The notes under the pieces are model-generated. The model was not told where the DNA came from, made no database searches, and worked only from the letters and a program-made list of their open reading frames with translations. From assembly GCA_963709665.1 (NCBI GenBank), contig CAVPWU010000002.1, forward strand, positions 1,240,001-1,304,000: a DNA stretch of 64,000 nt, read 5' to 3'. Made by a program: the position numbers and the translations under genes. This DNA comes from DASZIT01 sp963709665 (lineage in GTDB: Bacteria; Actinomycetota; Acidimicrobiia; Acidimicrobiales; RAAP-2). Below are positions 1-8,250 of the stretch, in pieces. Each line of letters opens with the position of its first letter. Position 1 is the stretch's first letter.

Positions 1-571
1 CGGCCCCCAGCAGGAGCGCCGAACGGACCGCACACATCCCCACCGCACCCAGTCCGAGCACCACCACGGTGCCTCCCGGCGGGATGTCCGCCCGCTTGGC
101 CCCCGCCCAGCCGGTGCCCAGGTTGTCGGTGAGCAGCAGGGCCGCCTCGTCGTCGATGCCCTCGGGGATGGCCAACATCTGGAAGTCGGCCGACGGGACG
201 GCCACCAGGCCGGCCTGGCCCCCACCCAGGGACCCGGTGCCGAAGACCCTCGGGCCCTCGACGCAGAGGATCGGGTCGCCGGTGGCACAGCCGGCGCACC
301 GGCCGCAGCCGGCCACCGACGAGGTGAGGACCCGGTCACCGGGGCGGAACCGGCGGACGTCGGATCCCACCGCCACCACCGAGCCGATGAACTCGTGGCC
401 GACGGCGATGGGCGCCCCCAGTGGGATGTCCCCGTCGTAGAAGTGGAGGTCCGACCCGCAGATCCCGGTGGCCTCCACCGCCACCACGGCGTCATCCGGT
501 CCCGGGGCGGAGGGATCGTCGGCGGTGACCACCGCCACCTGTCGGGGACCCTCGATCATGACCTGCAGCAC
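1..571 (-). CDS. Zinc-dependent alcohol dehydrogenase, 3' part cut by window edge
   Basis: Translating the minus strand from a GTG at 571 gives the N-terminal half of a medium-chain zinc dehydrogenase. It opens with the usual short strand and an EGP motif. The catalytic-zinc segment GICGSDLHFYDG follows, then GHEFIGSVVAVG, then the structural-zinc cysteines (CGRCAGC then C). The Rossmann start GLGAVGMCAV reaches the window edge. A GGGAG Shine-Dalgarno lies about 8 bases upstream of GTG 571; an ATG at 559 is a later alternative. These enzymes oxidise alcohols or polyols with NAD(P)+ in the cytoplasm; the substrate cannot be told. The C-terminal half lies outside the window. It is divergent from the SARP gene and has no visible link to the injection system. 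Confidence 0.85.
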   Translation of the reverse strand, partial: MLQVMIEGPRQVAVVTADDPSAPGPDDAVVAVEATGICGSDLHFYDGDIPLGAPIAVGHEFIGSVVAVGSDVRRFRPGDRVLTSSVAGCGRCAGCATGDPILCVEGPRVFGTGSLGGGQAGLVAVPSADFQMLAIPEGIDDEAALLLTDNLGTGWAGAKRADIPPGGTVVVLGLGAVGMCAVRSALLLGA

Positions 572-994
572 GTGACGACTCCCAGCACTCGGTGGACGGC
601 GGCCCCAGTCTGGCCCATCGACCACCGGGGACGGCGGTGGACCGCCCTCCCGGGCGATGCCGGGAGGTGGCGCACGGACCGGCGGCGGGCCACTGAAAGT
701 CACCTTCGGTGGTTCTCTCAGCACTGGTTGATGTCATTCCACTGCGAAAGACGTCGACAGGTGCCGAAACTGAATTCACCCCCGGTGCAGACGGTCCGAC
801 GCGGGAAAACAGCCCTTGCCACCTGGACTGATACTCGGTACGTTCAGCAGCAACACCACCGCTCGCCGCCGTCTGCGGGCCCTCCCGACGGGGAAGTTCA
901 GAGGGTCCGGGTGGGCGACGGTGAGAGGTGATGGAGGACGGGAGATCCATCCGAAGCTTGACGAAAACCGGGGGCGTGACCGGAGTGCAGAACG
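572..994. promoter_or_regulatory. Divergent intergenic region, ADH / SARP gene
   Basis: This 423-base stretch between two divergent genes contains no convincing coding region. Its centre (about 690-790) is less GC-rich than the surroundings, which would suit promoters. I could not pick out a clear -35/-10 pair. I looked for the TCGTCA/TGACGA 11-bp phased repeats found upstream of the sheath gene and saw only one isolated TGACGA (959-964), not an array. Confidence 0.35.
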
Positions 995-1738
995 GTGTCT
1001 GGCGAACAACGACCTGGATGTGACACCGCCGTCCGGCTCTACCTTCTGGGCGGGTTCGAGCTGACCGTCGGACATCGACCTGTCTGCCTCCCGGCGGGTC
1101 TGAAACGGCTGTTGGCCCTCCTGGCCGTGCGCGGCCACCGGGTGACCCGCAGCTACATCGCCGGAATGCTCTGGGGCGGAGTCAGTGAGGAACGGGCCCA
1201 GGGGAGCCTCCGCTCCGACCTCTCCCGTCTGCGGTCCCTGGGGCTCTCGCTGGTCGAGAAGCAGGGCGACACCCTCGACCTCGCCCCCCACGTCGAGGTG
1301 GACCTCTACCAGGCCAACCAGACGGCCCGGTCGGTGATCGATGCCGACCGGTCCCGGAGTGGGTCGGCGGACGGCACCCTGCTGATCGACCCCCGGATGA
1401 CCTCCGAGCTCCTCCCCGGTTGGTACGACGAGTGGGTGCTCGCCGAGCGGGAGCGGCACCGCCAGCTGACCCTCCACGCCCTGGAACTGCTCTGCACCAG
1501 CCTCACCGGCGACCGGAAGTACGCCGACGCGGTGCTGGCCGGTCTGGCGGCGGTCACCCAGGAGCCACTCCGGGAGAGCTCCCACCGTGCCCTGATGAAG
1601 GCCCACCTGGCGGCCGACAACCCCGGCGAGGCCATCCGCTGCTTCGAGCGGTACCGGGAGCTGGCCGCCGACGCCCTGGGGGTGGACCCCTCCGCCTCGA
1701 TGCGGGCACTGGTGGCCGGCGTGGGGTCGGTGCGGTAG
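995..1738 (+). CDS. SARP/AfsR-type transcriptional activator (winged HTH + BTAD)
   Basis: The 247-aa protein has the stand-alone SARP layout. Residues about 10-70 form an OmpR-like winged-helix DNA-binding domain (LYLLGGFELTV, then LLALLAVRGHRVTR and QGSLRSDLSRLR). Residues about 100-235 form the helical bacterial transcriptional activator domain (EVDLYQA, WYDEWV, CFERYRELAADALG near the end). There is no NB-ARC or TPR extension. The start is GTG 995 with GGAG about 9 bases upstream. SARPs bind 11- or 22-bp phased direct repeats beside the -35 region and recruit RNA polymerase. This gene lies beyond the 3' end of the CIS operon, and an array of that type lies upstream of the sheath gene, so I infer it activates the operon. 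It overlaps the next gene by one base. Confidence 0.88.
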   Translation: MSGEQRPGCDTAVRLYLLGGFELTVGHRPVCLPAGLKRLLALLAVRGHRVTRSYIAGMLWGGVSEERAQGSLRSDLSRLRSLGLSLVEKQGDTLDLAPHVEVDLYQANQTARSVIDADRSRSGSADGTLLIDPRMTSELLPGWYDEWVLAERERHRQLTLHALELLCTSLTGDRKYADAVLAGLAAVTQEPLRESSHRALMKAHLAADNPGEAIRCFERYRELAADALGVDPSASMRALVAGVGSVR

Positions 1739-2119
1739 TGCCGGCCCTGGTCTGCACCGGAGCCGCCCTCCAGTGCACGATGGGGGCGGCCCCCTCCACC
1801 TTCGCCGCCAGCGGGACCGACGTGACGACGGCGACCCCGGTGGGAGTGGTCTCCGACACCACGGCGGTCAGCATCCCCCCCTTCGGCATGTGCATGTCCC
1901 CGTCGAACCCGCGAGGTGGCGGCGGCCACCGCCGCCGCCATGGGCGTCCTCACCCCCCAGCCCTGCATGCCGGTGGTGTCCGGACCGTGGAGCCCCGGGT
2001 CCTCGTCGGTGACCATTGCGGGTGAGGCGGCGCTGGACGACTCGTCCCAGTGCTCGTGCGGCTGGGGTGGCGACATCTCCATCACCTCGGCCGGCCAGTC
2101 GGACGCCACCGACGGCTGA
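1738..2119 (+). CDS. DUF4280 (PAAR-like) protein, frameshifted at 1912
   Basis: Read in two frames, the product matches the DUF4280/PAAR-like family along its full length of about 126 aa. The first part (GTG 1738 to 1911) gives LVCTGAALQCTMGAAPSTF and IPPFGMCMSPSNP. The second part (1913 to 2119) gives VAAATAAAMGVLTPQPC, GPWSPG, SSQCSCGWGGDISI and a TGA stop. One extra base at 1912, between the NP codons and GAG GTG, breaks the frame. PAAR-like proteins cap the spike of contractile systems and can carry effectors, which fits the neighbouring CIS operon on the other strand. The start codon overlaps the SARP stop codon (TAGTG), implying translational coupling. The break may be a consensus error or true decay. 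Confidence 0.75.
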
Positions 2120-2144
2120 GCGGCCCGGCGCCCGGTCGGCTCAG
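2116..2144. terminator. Possible bidirectional hairpin between convergent genes
   Basis: A CTGAGC (2116-2121) / GCTCAG (2139-2144) inverted repeat encloses a GC-rich loop between the convergent DUF4280 gene and the last gene of the CIS operon. It overlaps both stop regions and has no U-tract, so its role as a terminator is tentative. Confidence 0.3.
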
Positions 2145-5100
2145 ATCCCCGAGGGGGTGGTCGGGGCGGCGTAGGGGGCGATCACCGTGTTGAGGAAGGC
2201 CCAGCTGGACAGCAGGGCCACCAGGGTGCTGTCGTCCCCGGCGGCGTCGGTAGTCAATCCGGGGACGGTGCGGGCGGGCAGGTCCACCGATCCCACCAGG
2301 ACGTTGCCGGTCACCACCACCGCCGCCTGGGCCAGGAGGACGGGAACCGATACCACCAGGCTGTAGCAGGGGTCCGCCGGGGGAACGTAGGTGAGGTCGG
2401 TGTTGATCACCGTGGGTGGCACCGCCTCGTTGGCGATGAGGTTGTCGTTGATGGCCGCTTCCGCCACCTGCTCGACCAGCACGGTCTGCCCCCGGTAGAA
2501 GCGGCTGCGGATCCGGTTGCCGGTGACGATGGCGGAGCCCGCCACCGTGCTCTGGTCGGCCACCACCAGGCCGGCCCCGCTGTAGGTGTCGGCCAACACC
2601 GCGTCGATCTGGTTGTCGACGCAAGTCAGCCGGAGCAGCACGTCGGTCCCCACCTCGGTGGTGGCCGGCGGCTCGGGGGCGGAGGGGGCGTAGCCGAGCC
2701 CGGGCAGCAGACCGGTGGATCCGATCAGCGTCCCCTCCTCGGTCGACACCGTCTCGCCGAGCCCCGCGGCGATCTCGGTGCCGGTGCTGACGGCCAGGTC
2801 CTTGGTCCCCACCTCGGCCTGCCGGGTGAGGAGCGCATCCTCGTCCCGGAGCGTCACCCCGGACGCCAGGCCCTCCACCTTCAGCCCACCGGCCTCGCCG
2901 ATCACGCTCCGTACCGTGGGAACGAGGGGGAGCAGCAGGCCCATGGCGTAGGCCAGCTTGATCAACGGATCGAGGTAGGCACTGGTCGACGGGGTGTCGG
3001 TGGCGTCCGTCGACGACGGGGCCAGCTGGCTGAGCTCGGTGGCGAAGCTGGTGCTGTCGGAGGTGAAGACCCAGAAGCCGCCGTAGCACTGGCGGACCAC
3101 GTTCCGGTCGAACCGGACGGTCCCGACATGCCCGATCATCATCGACGCCACCGTCACGCCGTCGAACGTGCAGGACTCGATGACGGCGTCGTCGAGCGAG
3201 GTGGCGATCGGGAGGGAAGGTGGCGGCGGGGGCGTCGTCGTCCCCCCGGCGGCCGTGATGCCACCAATGGCCGTGGCGCCGGCGAAGGTCCCGACCCCGG
3301 TGCCGACGGAAGTCCCGACCCCGGTGCCGACGGAAGTCCCGACCCCGGTGCCGACGGAGGTCCCGACCTCCGACGGAGGCCCACCTCGGTGCCGATCCCC
3401 GTCCCCACCTCGGTGCCGATCCCGGCGGCCAGGTCCTCGGTCCTCGCCAGACCCTGGACCTCGCTGGGCCGGGCCACGTCGCCCACCTGGAGCGCGGCCC
3501 CGGCGGTCTGACCCTCCACCGTGTAGGTGGCCGGGGTGGTGGAGGGGAGCAGCAGGACGCCGAACGTCGCCTGGTAGGGCGGATCGGCGCTGAACCCCAG
3601 GCTGATCTCGTTGTAGGGCAGGCTGGTCGGCGCCGGCGACGACGTGAAGGTGGTCCCGGTGACGGTGCAGCCCTCCACCGCACCGGTGGCCAGGACGCCC
3701 ACGCCGAAGGTGCTCCCGGTGGAGGCGGGATAGGTGAAGGTGCAGTCGGTCACCGACAGGTCGCTGGCGCCCACCACGGTCACCCCGATGGCCACCTCCA
3801 CGTTGCCGGTGTACGCCTCCACCAGCGTGTCGTCGGCCGTGCCCAGCGCGCTCACCGAGGCGGTGGGAGCGGCGAACGCCGTGGCCACCGGCTCGAACCC
3901 GATCCCCTCGAAGGACACCCCGGCCGCCTGGCGGACGGTGACCAGACCGGCCTGGAACGTCGCCGGCGGGGTGGACGGACCGGTCAGCACCACGCCCCCC
4001 TGGCAGGCCCGGAGGGTGAGCCCGCTGTTGGCGGCGCCGATCTCGAGCGGGGCGGCCAGGGTGTAGGTGCCGGGGGTCAGGCAGATGGTCACCGGATCCT
4101 GGTTGGCGAACTGGGCGAGCAGGGCGGGCAGCCCGGCCCCGTCGTCGACGTCCCCGGGCGACACCACCACCGTGCAGCATCCATCGGAGTCCTCCGACAG
4201 CTCGACCAGGTTCTCGAAGCTGGGGACGCAGGAGGTCACGGTCGGGGTGGTGCCCGCCCACGACACCGTGGCCAGAGGGCCCGCCCAGGTGAGCGGGCCG
4301 TCGGGGGGCTGCGGCCCGTCGAGGTAGCGGGCCGGGTAGATCTGGGTGGGCTGGATGGGGCGGAGGGCGAACCGCCAGAAGTCCCCCACATGGAAGCCGG
4401 TGGTCGGCGAGAGGGTGACGGTGGCACCGGTGTCGTACCCGGTGGCCGAGTCGTTGAGGGCGAACGCCGTCCCCGGGGTGATGGGCCCGCTCCCCTGCCA
4501 GACCCGGAGGAACAGCTGGGGGGTGACCTCGGTGTCGAGGTAGGCGGCGGGCAGCGGTTGGGTGGTCGGGGTGTTCAACACCACCTGCTGGGGGTCGCTG
4601 GCATAGGGCCCGGCCAGGGTGGTCACGTACCCGGTGGGCGAGGCCACGTACGACGCCGGGTTCTCGGCGGTGGCCGGGGCCAGCGCCACCGCCGAGGCGA
4701 GGAGCTCCACCGTCTGGCCGGCCTGGGGGAAGTGGTTGCTGTCCACCGGGGGCGACGCCAGGGTCAGCGTGGTCGTCTCCGCCCCCGGCGGCGACGCCAC
4801 CACCCGGAACAGGAAGGTGGCGTCGTCGGGGCCCCAGGCGATGGTCGGGACACCGTCGGCACTCACCGACACGATCTCCACCCGGATCATCTGGTTGTCC
4901 GCCTGGAGGTAGCCCCCGGACGCCACCGGCTGGCAGGGGGTGGGCGTCCCCGCCTCGGTGGAGAAGGCCACCTGGAGCTGGGCGGTGGACCCCAGCACCA
5001 TGGTGTCGGCGTTGAAGGCGTAGCCCTCGGACGCCCACTGGGTCTGGAGCTGCTGGAAGGCGGCGTCGCAGGTGGCGCCGGAGGTGGCGAACCGGCGCAC

Positions 5101-5601
5101 CCGCTGGAGGATGCGCAGACGCTGGGCGGTGTCCGGCCCGCCCAGGGCCACGTCTGCCAACGCCGGGTCCTCCACCGCCGACACCTCCTGCTCGGAGGCC
5201 GTGAGGTAGACCAGCTCCTCGACGGTGGTGGACGGGAGCCCGGCGATCGGCTGGAAGGTGGGGTCGGTGGCCGAGTCGAGCCAGTCGGGCTGGGCGCTGT
5301 ACGTGATGGCGGCGGGCAGGTCGAGCCGCACACCACCCAGATAGAGCTCGCCGGCGCCGATGCTGAGGTCCTCGCCGGTGGCGGTGCCCGTGGACGACCC
5401 CGACACCGAGGTCACCGCGTACCCACCGTCGGGGGTGCCCTCGGCCCCCACCACGTCGAGGGTGAGGTCCCGGAGGGCGGTGGCCTGGATGGCCTCCGCC
5501 TCGTTGGTGTCCGCCTCGAGGCTGACCCGGCCCTGCTGGGCGATGACGCCCCGCCACATCCGGGTCGGGTCGAAGGTCACCCGTGCTCGGTCACTCCCCA
5601 T
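2141..5601 (-). CDS. CIS-cluster fibre-like beta-helix protein (DUF6519-like N-terminus), frameshifted near 3380
   Basis: This is the last gene of the CIS operon. ATG 5601 has AAGGAG about 9 bases upstream. The N-terminus (FDPTRMWRGVIAQQGRVSL then EADTNEAEA) resembles the DUF6519 family seen in phage-tail-like clusters. A long beta-rich region follows, then Thr/Cys/Phe-rich parallel beta-helix repeats (LSVTDCTFTYP, VEGCTVTGTTF). Near residue 740 a low-complexity VGT/GIGTEVG repeat carries a one-base deletion at 3380-3382. The frame beyond it continues the same VGTSVGTGVGT repeat and runs through more beta-helix (IESCTFDGVTVAS, VTGNRIRSRF) to the stop at 2141. Corrected length is about 1,150 aa. 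Size, position and fold suggest a tail fibre or surface-binding subunit, but that is inference. Confidence 0.7.
3288..3359. repeat. Three 24-bp tandem repeats coding VGTGVGTS
   Basis: Three near-identical 24-bp units (3288-3311, 3312-3335, 3336-3359; the last differs at one base) lie inside the fibre-like gene. On the minus strand they code the VGT-rich linker. A degenerate copy continues to the site of the frameshift at 3380-3382. Confidence 0.9.
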
Positions 5602-5668
5602 CGATCGGCTCCTTGCTCAGTGGGCCGGCGTGCCGCGGCACGGCGGACACGGCGGACTCCTTGCTCAT
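5591..5668 (-). CDS. Possible 25-aa ORF coupled between two CIS genes
   Basis: An ATG at 5668 overlaps the TGA of the tail-protein-I gene (ATGA), the same arrangement that links most genes of this operon. It opens a 25-codon frame (MSKESAVSAVPR...) that ends at 5591, overlapping the ATG (5601) of the next gene. An 11-bp direct repeat, read as GAGCAAGGAG on the minus strand, occurs at both ends; its second copy is the ribosome binding site of the fibre-like gene. It could be a leader that keeps ribosomes moving across the junction, or chance. No family is recognised. Confidence 0.35.
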   Translation of the reverse strand: MSKESAVSAVPRHAGPLSKEPIDGE

Positions 5669-8250
5669 GTGACGTGAACCAGCACCGGGGTCAGCCCCAG
5701 GGGCATGTACTCGGCGTACTTGATGAGGAGCGCCTGCTCCTTCAACGGGTTGCCGTCGGCGCAGTACGCCCCCATCTCCGAGCCGGAGTCCGCCCCGGTG
5801 GACAGGGACGACCCGTCGCTCCCGGGCAGCACGGCGTCGTCCACCGACTCCAGCAGCTGCCCGTAGCCGGGCTGCCCGAAGGCGTCGCTGGTGAAGAGGG
5901 GGGCGTCCTCCTCGATCAGCACCGACTCGTACTGCCGGGGCACCGCGCTGCCCGGCACGATGGCGCTGAAGCGCACACAGCCCAGCTGGATGTTGTCGAC
6001 CACGGCGAGCCCGGTGACGATCGAGTCGCTCAGCTGCAGGTCGTGGGCGTACAGCGGCCCCAGCACCGTCACCCGGGTGAGCGACGCCGAGGCGGACGCC
6101 ACCGCCAGCGCCGATCGACCCAGGGCCACCGGGAAGGCCGCGTCCACCACCGCCCGGTTGAGTGCCTGCTGCTGGGCGGAGGTGAGGGTGGGTGCCTTCC
6201 CCTCCGCCACCGCCTGCGCCACGGTGGCGAACAGGTCGGTGTCGGCCGGCCCGAGGGCCACCGTGGCCGCCACTAGCGGCACGGTGGCGGCGTCGAGGAG
6301 TGTGGCGTCGTCCACCAGGGCGTTCAGCCCGGTGAGCACCGACGCCGGGAGGGAGGCTTCGGCGGCGGTCAGACCCTCGGTGACCAGGGACTGGAGGTCG
6401 GCGGCCACCGTCGGGGCGGCGGTGGCCATCTCGGTGAGCAGCTGCTGGGCCAACGGGTCGGTGGACGACAGGCCCTGGGCCAGCAGGACCGGGTCGTAGA
6501 CGTCGGAGGCGGTGTACTGGGGGACGGTGGAGGTGGGCAACGCCTGCAGGATGCTGTCGGTGACGGTCACCGCCTGGACGGCGCCGTCGAACCGGGTCCG
6601 GACCGGCCCGAGCACCGAGCTGGCGATGGTCAGGCTGGCGATGGCCCCGCCCTGGCCGGGCGGCTGGCCCGGGTCCCCCTCCACCCAGAGGGTGGTGGGC
6701 GTCAGCGGTCGGCCGTCCACCGCCTCGGCGATCGGGTCCGCTCCCGGCGCCGCCGGTGGGTCGACGGCCGCCCCGGGGTCGAAGGTGCAGCCGGTGATGG
6801 TGACCGAGGTGAAGCTTCCCCGCAGCACGATGTCGGTGCCGGTGACCAGCAGCCCGTCCAGGACCAGCTGGGCGCCGTCGCCCCCGGTGAACACCCACTC
6901 GGTCGGCGTGGTGGCGGGGCGGATCACCGGGCGGGTCTCGTCGGCGGCCCGGAGGACGAACGATCCGATGGGGGTGGCGGTGGCGCCCACCGCCGCCACC
7001 GAGTCGTAGGTCAGGGAGTCCCCGAGCACCACCACCCCGGTCAGGGGCGCCGACCCCAGCGCGGTGGCGAGGCCGTCGCCCCCGCCGGTGACCGTGGGTC
7101 CGACCGGCAGGTCGGAGTCGGCGGAGCTGGCCGACGCCGGGGTGGCGTAGGTGCCGGCCCCGATGGTGGAGGGGAACCCGTAGGCGTACTGCACGGTGGG
7201 GATGGGGGGCTGGCCGGCGCCCGGCGGGTCGATGGTGAACTGGCCGAGCTGGGGGACGACCGCCTGCACGGTGGCCGGGTCGCTTCCCAGTGACACCTGG
7301 AAGTACGACGAGGTCGGTGCCGCCTGGAGCGTCAGGCTCTCCAGGAGCGAGCCGGAGAGCGGTCCGGGGACCTGGGTCTCGGTGGGCTGGGCCCACCGGT
7401 CGACCCCGTCGGTCACGAAGTCGGCGTCATCGGCGTCCGCCGGGGACCGGGCGGCCGGCGGGAGGAAGAGCGGTGCGAGCCGGCCGGTGGGATCGAAGGT
7501 GAAGGTGGGGTCGGGGCACGAGGTGAACTTGACGGGGGTCCCGGCCGTCACCGTGAAGCTCCGCAGCCGCCACAGGAACACCAGCAGCTTGGGGATGGTG
7601 AAGTGACCGATGCGCCCCACGCCGGCCCGCAGGTCGGCGGTGTGGAACGACTCGTCGAAGGCCGTTCCCACCAGGGTGGCGCCGTGGGCGTCCCGGAGGT
7701 CGAGGGTGCCGCCGGCCGGGGTGCCGGTCAGGGGGCCCACCAGTCCCTCGGCGGTCAGGAAGGCGGGCACGTCGTCCGGGGCGATGGACGGGAAGGCCGC
7801 CGGGCCCACCGCCGGGTCCAGGCCGTGGCGGGTCCGGGCCAACCGACGGAAGGCCTCCACCACCACCGAGTCCCACCCGGTGATGTCGGTGGCCAGCTCC
7901 TCGAGGACCTGCACGGTCCCCTTCCGCCGGCGGTAGTGGATGGTCCGGGCCACGTCCAGGCGCTGGCCCCGGGGATCGAGGGTGTCGACCAGGTTGGTGC
8001 CGAGGAGGTCCCCGAGGTAGGCGACCACCCAGTCGTCGCACGTCTCGACCGACTGGTCCGCCCACAGCCGGTCGATGCTCCGGCGCACCACCGCCATCTG
8101 GGCCCCGATCCGCCGCACCAGCTCCTCGAGCGGCCCGGGGGACGGCGAGGCGCCGGGGGACGGCGAGTCGTCCGCCCGGTAGACGCCGGGGAGCAGCAGC
8201 CACAGCCGCTCGGCGTAGTAGGAGTCGTAGCCGTCGTCCACGATGGTCAC
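5665..8250 (-). CDS. CIS baseplate protein: phage tail protein I domain + beta-helix region
   Basis: GTG 8250 overlaps the stop of the upstream baseplate-J gene (GTGA). The 861-aa product starts with a segment resembling phage tail protein I (P2 gpI family) over about residues 1-220: YYAERLWLLLPGVYR, LVRRIGAQM, CDDWVVAYLGDLLGT, RRRKGTVQVLEELA. In phage tails gpI sits at the baseplate rim next to gpJ, matching its place after two baseplate-J genes. The remainder is Thr/Val-rich with beta-helix-like strands (LVLDGLLVTGTDIVL, VTITGCTFDPG, VTVTDSILQALP), giving a much longer protein than P2 gpI (about 180 aa). The extension may be a fused fibre or peripheral decoration. Assignment of the N-terminal domain is fairly sure; the C-terminal role is inferred. 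Confidence 0.75.
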   Translation of the reverse strand: MTIVDDGYDSYYAERLWLLLPGVYRADDSPSPGASPSPGPLEELVRRIGAQMAVVRRSIDRLWADQSVETCDDWVVAYLGDLLGTNLVDTLDPRGQRLDVARTIHYRRRKGTVQVLEELATDITGWDSVVVEAFRRLARTRHGLDPAVGPAAFPSIAPDDVPAFLTAEGLVGPLTGTPAGGTLDLRDAHGATLVGTAFDESFHTADLRAGVGRIGHFTIPKLLVFLWRLRSFTVTAGTPVKFTSCPDPTFTFDPTGRLAPLFLPPAARSPADADDADFVTDGVDRWAQPTETQVPGPLSGSLLESLTLQAAPTSSYFQVSLGSDPATVQAVVPQLGQFTIDPPGAGQPPIPTVQYAYGFPSTIGAGTYATPASASSADSDLPVGPTVTGGGDGLATALGSAPLTGVVVLGDSLTYDSVAAVGATATPIGSFVLRAADETRPVIRPATTPTEWVFTGGDGAQLVLDGLLVTGTDIVLRGSFTSVTITGCTFDPGAAVDPPAAPGADPIAEAVDGRPLTPTTLWVEGDPGQPPGQGGAIASLTIASSVLGPVRTRFDGAVQAVTVTDSILQALPTSTVPQYTASDVYDPVLLAQGLSSTDPLAQQLLTEMATAAPTVAADLQSLVTEGLTAAEASLPASVLTGLNALVDDATLLDAATVPLVAATVALGPADTDLFATVAQAVAEGKAPTLTSAQQQALNRAVVDAAFPVALGRSALAVASASASLTRVTVLGPLYAHDLQLSDSIVTGLAVVDNIQLGCVRFSAIVPGSAVPRQYESVLIEEDAPLFTSDAFGQPGYGQLLESVDDAVLPGSDGSSLSTGADSGSEMGAYCADGNPLKEQALLIKYAEYMPLGLTPVLVHVT

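Noticed and set aside
776..1606. Long minus-strand ORF opposite the SARP gene
   Set aside because: Composition is Gly/Val/Glu/Arg-rich antisense shadow; the + strand has clear SARP domains.
3288..3359. CRISPR-like array
   Set aside because: Units are contiguous 24-bp coding repeats without spacers.
4390..6276. 628-codon + strand ORF under the fibre-like gene
   Set aside because: Low-complexity Gly/Arg/Val shadow of minus-strand genes; no domain, no ribosome site.
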